In this document: positions 55,508 through 64,000 of the stretch, in pieces
How positions within the stretch are numbered: position 1 is the first letter of the stretch
How the letters are laid out: every line of letters starts with the position of its first letter
Assembly (NCBI RefSeq): GCF_905220565.1
Contig: NC_059402.1
Coordinates: 5,209,501 to 5,273,500 of the forward strand
DNA length: 64,000 nucleotides
From: Melitaea cinxia
Taxonomy: Eukaryota; Arthropoda; Insecta; Lepidoptera; Nymphalidae
Reading direction: 5' to 3'
Program-made: the position numbers and the translations under genes
Notes under the pieces: generated by a model
The model's database searches: none
What the model was told of the DNA's origin: nothing
What the model saw: the letters and a program-made list of their open reading frames with translations, nothing else

Positions 55508-55730
55508 TCTATATATTAATACGTGAAGCAAAAATTTGTACCCCTTTTTACGAAAATTGCGCGGACGGAGGAGTATGAAATTTTGCACACTTATAGTTTA
55601 TATAGAGAAGAAGTGCAGGATGCTAATATTTTTTTAAAGTTATGCATATAAATATATCAAATCAATAAAAAAACATTACACACACTACAGTGTATTTGAC
55701 GCACACACGCACACACTTTTTTTGATTGTC
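55508..55730 (+). mobile_element. Non-autonomous Helitron, family H3
   Basis: Starts A|TCTATATATTAATACGTGAA; core GCGCGGACGGAGGAGTATGA; trailing CACACACGCACACAC. The best H3 copy; a CTAG end is not clear. Confidence 0.55.
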
Positions 55731-56261
55731 AGTCTCTAGCCAAATTAATTTATTTTAAAGGGTTCTTTATTTTCATTATTTTTTGGTTTTCTTTAATTTA
55801 AATTTTTAATCATAGTCGAATTTCGACCACTAATATGATTAAATATATTTGCAATATGAAGTACCTATACGTTTCTTCAAATAACTTAAGTAATTCGATA
55901 TTCATAATAGCATTACTTGTCTGAATAGGCCTTATATAAGAAATACGTAATGTTTTATTTAATAATCTCTCTTTACAAGCGGGAGACGTAGTAGAAATAG
56001 CTCGTATCGACAGCTGCCAGGGGACGATAAAATTAGATTTTTGATAGCATTTTTACGTTCAGTATCTGTCGTGTTGTCACCGTTAATTCACTATAAGTCA
56101 GCAAAAATATACGACTATGTTTTTGTATTAAGAATTAAGTTATATAGCTTCATATTTCCTTTCCCATTTTGTTTTGCTTAAGGTATCTTACCCAAAACAC
56201 TTTATTTTAGTAAAAAAATAGAAAAGTAGTTTAATAGAAAATGTGTTTAGGTTTAATAACC
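55731..56261. other. No feature seen
   Basis: AT-rich spacer. Confidence 0.4.
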
Positions 56262-56475
56262 CTACTGATTCATTGCTGGATGGTAGCTTATTGTCTTATC
56301 AAGAGTAACGATCGCTGTCAGGTGTAAATTATTTAACTGAGACCGACGGTTTTACGTGATACACAATGAGTAAACCTACAAAGACATATACCCAAAATAG
56401 AAACCAATTTGTGTGAATAGAAATATCAGCTCTGATCGAGATCGATCTCGCGACTGCCGGCGTTACTCACATCAC
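56262..56475 (-). repeat. Family B, strongly diverged
   Basis: AGAGTAACGATCGCTGTCAG, GAGACCGACGGTTTTACGTG, and near the right edge TCGCGACTGCCGGCGTTACT, a remnant of the inverted tRNA-like head. So this copy once extended further 5' than the one at 8325. Confidence 0.55.
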
Positions 56476-56953
56476 TCCATTTTCACAGCAATAAACGAAA
56501 CAATAAAAAAGAAAAAAAAGAAAATAATATAGAACAAAAATTGACAATGTTAAAAATATTTAACAAATACTTAGTACGCAATGTTTAAAACTAACAGAAA
56601 AAAAAACAAATATTAAAATAAACAAAACATGTTGAAATTATACAAAAATAATAAACTTGTTAAGTCTTTTCCGATCTTTATTACAAAGAAAGTTCAAAGT
56701 ATATTGAAGTTGTTACCTTCAATCAAGTTAGTGTTTGTTTTTATTCACGTAAATATATTAATTACTTTGCATTTTTAAAATATAGTTATTATAAGTACAA
56801 ACTATTAAGTAGATCTTTTTGATAATTCTTCAGTAGTGCAATTTTCTTTATAAAAGTCTAAACACTTTATTGGCACTTTCTTGATTTTATTAAAAGATCC
56901 AGATCAATGGAGGAAATTTACATCGAGTGGCGGAGATTTTATTAGCCCCTGTC
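56476..56953. other. No feature seen
   Basis: AT-rich; upstream flank of the candidate promoter at 56954. Confidence 0.35.
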
Positions 56954-57210
56954 TATAAAAGGAACGTTTATTGGGCAGTTACTGAGATTCAATGGGAAAA
57001 TATTCTACATATTTTATTTCATTTACAGCGGAGGCGAGACAAGGACTTTTAAGATACTGTATAAGTTTTATTTTTACTATTTTTGTAGCTAATTTATTGT
57101 TATCGAAGTATCACAACTCGACGGCAAATTTCTGTCTTATTCAGATTGTTAGTATTAATAGTTACCAAAAACTAAAAATTGAATCTTTTCTCTTTAAAAT
57201 AGTATTATAG
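56954..57210 (+). promoter_or_regulatory. Candidate TATA promoter and short open frame
   Basis: TATAAAAGG at 56954-56962 is a textbook TATA box. GCAGTTACTG about 23-28 bp downstream could serve as initiator, and ATGGGAAAAT follows at 56992. The 72-codon frame (MGKYSTYFISFTAEARQGLL...) has one possible membrane segment (CISFIFTIFVANLLL). A splice-acceptor-like TTTCATTTACAG lies inside it at about 57018-57028. In AT-rich DNA this may be chance. Confidence 0.2.
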
Positions 57211-57463
57211 ACATGAATTTGTAAACATGTATAGCGTCAGCCTATTCGTGTAGAAGTACGTTGGTTCAATTAAATATAAATGGTCTAATCGATTCTAAAC
57301 ACATTAATAGTATAAGAAAACAATACCAAAAATAAACATAGCTACATTTGGAAAGTAGCCATAGCATAATTGGTGTAGTTAGAACAAATGTTATTTTTAT
57401 ACTCGCCTGAAGCTATCTACGTCCGGACTGGTTGGGATCATGTTGATGTTACTTAAGAATCTT

Positions 57464-57915
57464 GTAATAATTGTGTTTGCTCGCAAACGAAAAAAAAAAT
57501 CGACTTCAATTACATCGACAAGTAATACAACGTAGGTAGACGAAATAATAGTAAAATAAATACGCGTTACAATAATATTATATAATTCAAAAATTTGTTG
57601 GTTAATTTCGATAAAATTTAAATTGGATCACAAAAGAAGCATCAGCTTTCGATTAAAATAAATTTTATCAAAATCGGTACGCCCAGTAAAAAGTTATGAG
57701 GTAAAATACAACATAGGTCGATGAAAACGTCGCATAATTAGATATAACTCAAAAAGTACCTGTCGAATCTCGATTAAATTAAAATGAGGCATGACAAGCA
57801 CCACCTTCCTATTGAAAAAAGAATTACAAAAGGTAAAAAGTTCTGAGGTAACAGACATAAAAAAAAAATAGAGTCGAATGTGAACCTGCTCCTTTTTTGG
57901 AAGTTGGTTTGAACC
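57464..57915 (-). repeat. Family F element
   Basis: AATTGTGTTTGCTCGCAAAC-GAAAAAA then ATCGACTTCAATTACATCGA at one end and CTCCTTTTTTGGAAGTTGGT at the other; internal GGATCACAAAAGAAGCATC region. Confidence 0.75.
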
Positions 57916-58456
57916 TTTGCTATGTTTAAATTGTAAAATGAATTTCGAGTTATCAAAAGAAAATAAAATAACTTTTTTTAAATAAGTACTACTAAGAATA
58001 TTTTACAAGTTTGTTAAAAATTTTATAGGGGTACGATTCGAGGTAGTATTTTCCACGATTCTTTGCTAAAGAAAACCTATATAATTCTCTAATTTATTAA
58101 TAACATGATACTTTAATTCTATTGATTATATTTTTTTATTATTATTCTTTATGTATGTAAAACAACAAAATTAAAAGTATACTATGCACTTTAACAATGT
58201 AAAACTTAAAAACTTATTATTTACTGATAAGTGTACCTAGTATAAATCATATTTACGTGGAATGGTACCTAGAGTATTTGCCAATATTTCTTAATTGAAT
58301 TGGCTCCTCGGAAAAAAATCCTTAGATCTCTAGTCACCAGGCACATAATCGTAGGAACTTGTTTATATTTTAATTTAAAATTAACTAAAATTATAACTTT
58401 ATTGATAAAGAAAAAGCATGCAATTATTAAAGAAAATCTTGTTTATATTATAAAGA
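57916..58456. other. No feature seen
   Basis: AT-rich spacer. Confidence 0.4.
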
Positions 58457-58466
58457 ACCAACGCGC

Positions 58467-58605
58467 AGGTCTAGGAGAGCCTAGAGAGTTTCAAAAATTT
58501 TGGAGTTTCAAGATGACAATCCGGTACGTCGCGACGTCGATGATTTTCGCGATTGTCATCTTGAAACTCCAAAATTTTTGAAACTCTCTAGGCTCTCCTA
58601 GACCT
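58467..58605. repeat. Perfect 55-bp inverted repeat (hairpin)
   Basis: 58467-58521 and 58551-58605 are exact reverse complements (arms begin AGGTCTAGGAGAGCCTAGAG), with a 29-nt loop rich in CG (CGGTACGTCGCGACGTCGAT...). No mismatch in 55 bp means a very young or selected structure. Arms carry no ORF of their own; the apparent frames on both strands read the same arm twice. Confidence 0.85.
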
Positions 58606-60045
58606 GAAGGCCTAGCCAAGTTACAAACGTTTCGTATCGAACGTCTTTCCACAATCGTTGACGGCTCGGCGTAAGTCATTTTAAATTGGTAGCCAAGTTG
58701 ACACGACTGAGTCAAACGCTCATTCTACAACATCTTTTAGAAAAAACTAATACTTTAGTCTATGATGAGCGTTTTTACGAGCGTCAAACTAACGTCAAAG
58801 TCACAACGTCGTAATACATAAAATTACAAATTGTTATTAGAACTATTGAAAGCCATTAATCCTGAAGAAGAAATTGTTATTAACTTATTGTTTTATGCGT
58901 AACCGAAATAAGGTAAAGTTCTTATATTTGGTTTATTATTATTATATCACAGTGTTAATTTTAAACATTACTGTGTCTAGAAAAACTCGAAATGTTATGA
59001 TAACATGATTCTGAATAGGAATGAAAAATATCTTGGAAGAATATTAGGTGTTAAATCTTTGCAATTTTAATTTTAAGAATTGGTTAGGACTTGTTCTTAT
59101 CGTTTCGTTAGCTGTCATGTTCATTAATTTTATTCATTTTCTCTTTTCTCTTAAATTGTAATTTACATTTTCAGAAATATTGTACTGCCATGTATATAAT
59201 ATTATATGTGGATAACGGCGCTGATAAACTTTTATTATGCAATTGTTTGTTGTCCTAAATAAAATAAAATAAAATCTTAAAAATTAAGTGGTTTATATGA
59301 TGGAATATAGATCTTGAGCAAGCCCAGAACAGTTCGCAGCTTTACTGGAATTCATGGAAAGGGAAAAAAATTCCACGAAGAGAAAAGGAAAGGTTGTGAT
59401 TAGAATTGCGAAAGATAGCAATGGAAGAAAGCCGAAATGTAATTTTAAGTCGTTTAGTTGGTACTAGACAATTTGATGCCAATTTTACCATTTTTTACAA
59501 GTTGAGACCATCATCGCTACCTCCGACAAACACTATTCCTTAAAATGTCTAATGTAGTGATAGTGGTCTCAGCTGAGGGCTATATACAATTTCAAATTGC
59601 CTGCAATATCAGAGGAACAATTAATTTTTGTTTGTATATAACAAAACCTATTTTAATTTATACTTAAAATGTAATAATGAAACTAATATTTATGTACAAT
59701 AACTGTAGCTAATTGATTTTTATGTAAAGTAACAAATAATACCTAAAATGTAGGTTTTGAGTGAATTGTAAATAAAAAGTATTAATGACTGAAAAATCCT
59801 TTCTTTCCAACTGTGCATGCCACGAATATCATCAGTGTTTTAATAAAACAATAATAAACTTATTTGTAATAATAATAATGTTTTATTAATTATTTTATAT
59901 TTAAGTAGGTACATTACATTCAACATAAAATTAACTGGACATTTACAAAATACTATTAATAACTTATTAATCATATGTAGGTAAATGATAAATTAAATAT
60001 GAAGGACCTACATAAAAGTTACGTACGACGTACGAAGTTAAGTAC

Positions 60046-60245
60046 GTCGCGTTGGCGCAACGGTAAATGCACTGGCTGTTGCGCTAGCGGTCGCGGGTTC
60101 GATTCCCGCTCCCGACAGACATTTATATCGACCATATAGATGTTAGTCGTGGTCTGGGTGTTGTGTTTGTGTATTGTGTGTGTTTCCGGACCTCCAACAC
60201 AGGAGAAAGTCCTACTGGGGGATCCGTTGAGTGTAAAGCGTTTAT
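60046..60245 (+). repeat. tRNA-derived SINE with near-complete cloverleaf head
   Basis: The head 60046-60116 has an A box (TTGGCGCAACGG), a B box (GGTTCGATTCC) and a foldable tRNA shape. Acceptor GTCGCG/CCCGAC has one mismatch, the anticodon-type stem is CTGGC/GCTAG and the T stem GCGGG/CCCGC. The loop TGTTGCG lacks the universal U33 and the head is fused to a body (GTCGTGGTCTGGGTGTTGTG ... GGGGGATCCGTTGAGTGTAA) with an A/T-rich tail, so it is a SINE and not a tRNA gene. Confidence 0.75.
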
Positions 60246-60987
60246 TAATTTTTATAAAAAAAGAATAATAGTTTGTAACTAGACAATGTAAATAAAATCT
60301 TACTAATTAAAATTACTATAACCTATTCAATAATAACTCAGCATGGCTCTTCCAAAATCATCATGGCTAAATGCTGCATATAGTTCAAAATTATCGTAAA
60401 TAATAATTCTCGGTCCTAACACAACTCTTTCATATTATCATAATAGACGCCATTTTTTAACGTTTACTACTGGGTCTCGGCAATCTTTTAACTATCGTTC
60501 AAAAATTTCGATATCGTTTCGCTGACGCTTGTCAAAACTGTAACATGGCTACCATTTGTATGGGATGTAGTGATCGTCGTTGTAGAAACGATTCCGTTCG
60601 ACGTTGTAACATTTTGAACAAGTAAACTTGTCTACGAATTTTCTATTCGTTTGTTATGATCACGTGACTTTACGTTGAGATGATGTCATTCCTATACATT
60701 TGGTTAGTTTTCTAATAGCGTTATCGATTGTAGATTGTCAACTTGGCTAAGCCCCCTGCGCGTTCACTTAGAATCAATAGTATAAACTACTGTTCAAAAC
60801 TTATTAGCTTTTTATTTTCTTTTGAGGCTTTATAGACTTTGATTTAAAATACTTTTTTAAAGAAATTATAAACTTGAAGAGGAGAGACTATACGATTTTG
60901 ACATCATCATATGTATTGTAGATAAGTAATGTACAAGATGTATGACAAAGTAATTTTATTTTAAATGACATTTATGAAATTCATATG

Positions 60988-61310
60988 CTGTGTGGCTACG
61001 GCACTGAAGAATTTAGCCACCCCCTCTCTTCCCGTGGGTGTCGTAAGAGGTGACTAAGGGATAACAAGGTTCCACAACCACCTTGGAACTTAAGAAGCCG
61101 ACCGATGGCGGGATAACCATCCAACTGCTGGCTTTGAAATACACAGGCCGAAGACGGGCAGCAGCGTCTTCGGTGCGACAAAGCCAGTACTGCGGTCACC
61201 AACCCGCCTGCCCAGCGTGGTGACTATGGGCAAAACACATGAGTTCACGTTTTTTGGCGTAAGCTTGTGGAGGCCTATGTCCAGCAGTGGACTGTATAGG
61301 CTGTAATGAT
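60988..61310 (+). mobile_element. Family C retroposon, complete with target duplication
   Basis: Plus-sense, from CTGTGTGGCTACGGCACTGA to GGACTGTATAGGCTGTAATGAT. It is flanked by a direct repeat GAAATTCATATG(C) at 60976 and 61311, a 12-13-bp target-site duplication with no mismatch. This defines the 5' and 3' ends of the family (about 322 bp) and shows recent insertion. It lacks any RT, so it was moved in trans. Confidence 0.9.
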
Positions 61311-61323
61311 GAAATTCATATGC

Positions 61324-61743
61324 GGTTGTGATGGATAATTTAATTCGCAGTTAATAAAATAAAATTGCTTGAAATTGAACTAAGCTATAAAATTTGTGAT
61401 CAACTATACGAAAGCTGTTTGTAATAACATATTATTGTATATTATGACCAACATCTGAAATCGTTTTTAAATGTGGAGGACAGTAGTTAAATTTCATAAT
61501 CAGAGTAATTAAACTGAACTAAACTAAAATTAATGTTTACTGGTGTTATTACGATATTTTACGGTCTCAAAATCACAATTTCCAACTAAGGTTTTGGCTG
61601 ATTACTGACAGATAGATACTTCAAAGTATAATATTTAAAATAAAATAAAATATTTGAACTGCTATGTTGATACGATACATTTACATTTCCTATCATTTCG
61701 TTTTTATGAGATACATATAGGTTTTTGTAAAATTAATAAATAA
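61324..61743. other. No feature seen
   Basis: AT-rich spacer. Confidence 0.4.
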
Positions 61744-62046
61744 TTATGTTTGCTCGCAAATGAAAAAAAAACCGACTTGAATTATGTACATCGACAAGTA
61801 ATATACAACGTAAGTATTAGAAAAAAATCAGTCGTCACTACGATTTTCGAGGGTTTCTCTCGATTTCTCTGGGATTCCATCCTCAGGTCCTGGTTTCCTT
61901 ATGATAGTACCACACTTGAGATATCTCCTTTCCAAAAAAAAATAATTATCAAAATCGGTTCATAAACGACGAAGCTATCACCGAACCTACATAAAAAACT
62001 ATCGGTCGAATTGAGTAACCTTTTCCTTTTTTGAAGTCGGTTAAAA
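61744..62046 (-). repeat. Family F element, short form
   Basis: ATGTTTGCTCGCAAATGAAA and CCGACTTGAATTATGTACAT at the left; CCTTTTCCTTTTTTGAAGTC-GGTTAAAA at the right. Corresponds to the short form at 39484. Confidence 0.75.
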
Positions 62047-62513
62047 ATATATATACATTTTTTTGTTGTTTATAAAGGACTTTTATCATAAATTTCTTAC
62101 ACAAAAGAATATTTAGATTTTACGGGAGGTCCTCTCGTGACCACGGCTGCTGTAAAGTATTCGAAACGTCGGGCATTTAAAAAAAAACTTAATAAACCGC
62201 GGTAAAATCCGAAAAAGTTGTTTCATTTGTGATGAGTGAAATTCGCGTAAGCATTAGAAAACAAAAGAATATTCTTTACCATTCCATCATTGAAATCTAA
62301 AAAAAAATAACCTACAGTTAGTGTATGTTTTACGTCATCTTTGTAATCAGTACATTGATCATAATTATAAGGTATGAGATAATATTACGAGAATACCTTA
62401 GAAAAGTCACATACAGGTATACTAGTAGTAATGGAAGCTATTGTTCTTTATAATTGCAGATCTGTATTTAATATTGCATATTAACTAAATATATAATATA
62501 ATAAATAATTAAC
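62047..62513. other. No feature seen
   Basis: AT-rich spacer. Confidence 0.4.
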
Positions 62514-62792
62514 TGAGGTAGGGCACAGCAGGAATTTCCTGCTCAAAATATGGAGCAGCCCAACTGGGGTAGTACCTCGACCTTACAGAAGATCACAGCA
62601 AAATAATACTGTTTTCAAGCAGTATTGTGTTCCTGTTGGTGAGTAAGGTGACCAGAGCTCCTCGGGGGATTGGGGATTGGGTCGGCAACGCGCTTGCGAT
62701 GCTTCTGGTGTTGCAGGTGTCTATAAGATACGGTAATCGCTTACCATCAGGTGAGCCGTGCGCTTATTTGCCGACCTAGAGATATAAAAAAA
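62514..62792 (+). repeat. Family A short retroposon, near consensus
   Basis: TGAGGTAGGGCACAGCAGGA to TTGCCGACCTAGAGATAT and a short poly-A. The least diverged family A copy; useful as the local reference. Confidence 0.85.
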
Positions 62793-63044
62793 TATATATT
62801 AACAAAGTTTTTCATGTGTGTAGTGATATGTGTGCCTTGCGGTTTCACTCGCATAATTTTCAATGAATATCGGCATAAAAGTAGCCTATATTTTTATCAA
62901 AATCTCCAGCACGAAATACATAGAAAACTAGTTTTTCTTATTCCGTGACATCCTATCTACGTATGAAGTTTAATTACGTTCAGTTTAAGTTTTGCGGTAA
63001 GAATAACAAACACCCATTTTTCACGGTTGTGATTTCGATTTTCG

Positions 63045-63256
63045 CTTGCAGTAAATATTTGTATTTGTATATATATTTATTTCTGGTCTTTGTATGTCTT
63101 TATATTGTACTTCGGAGAGCACGTGAAGCTGTCACTGTTGTTATAATAGGGAATATATCCGCCAACACGCAGTGGAATAGCGTGGTGGATTAAGATCTTA
63201 TCCTTCCCCAACTTGGGGAAAGAGGCATATGTCCAGCAGTGGGATATTACAGGCTG
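63045..63256 (+). repeat. Family B short retroposon
   Basis: The only plus-sense family B copy: CTTCGGAGAGCACGTGAAGC, GGGAATATATCCGCCAACAC, and the tail AGAGGCATATGTCCAGCAGT-GGGATATTACAGGCTGA. 5' truncated. Confidence 0.75.
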
Positions 63257-64000
63257 AATGGAATATTAGTAGGATTAATTTGTCTTGTTATGTTCGTCAA
63301 TTCTACGAAAATTAACCAAATCGGTCACATAACGTAATATCCGCTGCCAGATGTTTCTTATTAATTCATTTGACGTGAAGTACGTTTTAAGCACGGAACA
63401 CATATTTTAATAAATTATTTTTAATCTTTTAAATTCTGACATTGCATTAGTTGAAACCTGTGTTAAATATAACCTAGGTGGTTAATATAAATTTAAAATA
63501 TAGACGTTAAGGAGATTGCAATGCCAATAACAGTTACAAACAACATTAAGATAATTGTAAGACATAGAAAATGAACATATTCTTGAACTTATTATGGGAG
63601 TCGATTTAGTTGTTTTTAAAGTTAAAAAAAAAATCTTGATTCAAATACAAGTATCAGTCTTAAGAGAACAACTGAGTAATTGTGTTCAGTTCTTAGAAAA
63701 CATGTGTGCCGTAAGCTTTAGATTGTCTCTTTTACCGTCTTAGGAGAGCGGAATGAGTCCACCTGGTATAAATGATTATTTTTTTTCCTTAAAAGGAACC
63801 CTCAAAAACTGAAACGGCACAAATATTCGTCATTAATTCCAAATTACATCTTTGTGCCGTTTGCAGTCAAAATACTTGGACCTTGGTAAAAAAAATTAAA
63901 AGAGATAACTCCTCGCCCTATTGCCTCCATTTTTTTTTGAAAAAAAAAAAAAAAATGATTTGTACCACAACTATTTGTAAATATTTAGTTCTTAAGTTGT
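63257..64000. other. No gene; one small hairpin
   Basis: AAACGGCACAAA (63812-63823) and TTTGTGCCGTTT (63851-63862) are perfect inverted repeats around a 27-nt loop. The rest is AT-rich with poly-A/T runs at 63930-63955. Confidence 0.45.

Larger units (their letters stand above)
58457..60775. mobile_element. Putative TIR transposon, about 2.3 kb, unclassified
   Basis: Inverted ends: AACGCGCAGG near 58460 matches CCTGCGCGTT at 60764-60773. Further in, GGCCTAGCCAAGTTACAAACG (58610-58630) matches the inverse of GTCAACTTGGCTAAGCC (60738-60754). The left end has a perfect hairpin between the two matched blocks. At about 59317-59450 a short frame reads SPEQFAALLEFMEREKNSTK-RKGKVVIR, resembling the start of a Myb/zeste-type DNA-binding domain. 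This would suit a Harbinger-type accessory ORF, but is too short to be sure. A tRNA SINE sits inside. Boundaries and class are inference. Confidence 0.4.

Noticed and set aside
58300..58715. Two overlapping open frames sharing the peptide GLGEPREFQKFWSFK on opposite strands
   Set aside because: Both frames read the arms of the perfect 55-bp inverted repeat, which explains the shared peptide.
60046..60116. Possible tRNA gene
   Set aside because: The cloverleaf is imperfect (no U33, acceptor mismatch) and the sequence continues into a SINE body and AT-rich tail.

Overview
This is AT-rich eukaryotic DNA, almost certainly from a moth or butterfly. The evidence is its repeat content: many short retroposons whose 3' ends carry the 'GGCCTATGTCCAGCAGTGG' tail typical of Lepidoptera, non-autonomous Helitrons with TC...CTAG ends, CR1/Jockey-, RTE- and I-type non-LTR retrotransposons, and mariner elements of the irritans and cecropia types. 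No bacterial, plasmid or viral gene organisation is visible. Family letters used in the feature list (A, B, C, F, H1-H4) are local names, not database names.

Cellular coding content is sparse. The best case is a pair of phase-compatible exons on the minus strand at the left edge (18-232 and 1084-1208), encoding a single-pass membrane protein fragment that I cannot name. Weaker candidates are a non-coding first exon at 10292-10484 (+), a terminal coding exon at 27108-27307 (-) and a TATA/initiator start at 56954-57210 (+). Most of the rest is intron or intergenic DNA filled by mobile elements.

Layout. 0-10 kb: the exon pair, family A/B/C retroposons, a hAT MITE and an I-clade LINE relic. 10-18 kb: the candidate first exon, a tRNA-derived SINE, a Helitron, and a cecropia-type mariner (14305-17972) split by about 2.45 kb that includes a 5'-truncated LINE. 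19-25 kb: a large inverted repeat with arms of about 0.9-1 kb, a 72-bp tandem array, a 30-bp perfect hairpin, and between the arms a nest of family F, Helitron and a Ginger-like DNA transposon with arrays of short palindromes. 25-42 kb: dispersed retroposons, Helitrons and eroded transposases. 42-43 kb: a LINE C-terminal fragment. 47.7-52.2 kb: a near full-length CR1/Jockey-like LINE with an intact endonuclease-RT ORF2 and a broken ORF1. 53.3-54.5 kb: an almost intact irritans mariner with one nonsense codon. 58.4-60.8 kb: a terminal-inverted-repeat element with a 55-bp perfect hairpin at its left end and a tRNA-derived SINE inside. 61-64 kb: more retroposons.

The elements do not form a pathway. 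What links them is dependence: several short retroposon families share a 3' tail with the RTE C-terminal fragment, so RTE machinery probably mobilised them; the Helitron pieces would need a Rep/helicase source outside the window. The features most worth following up are the Ginger-like element, the large inverted repeat with its 72-bp array, the two perfect hairpins, and the two-exon gene.
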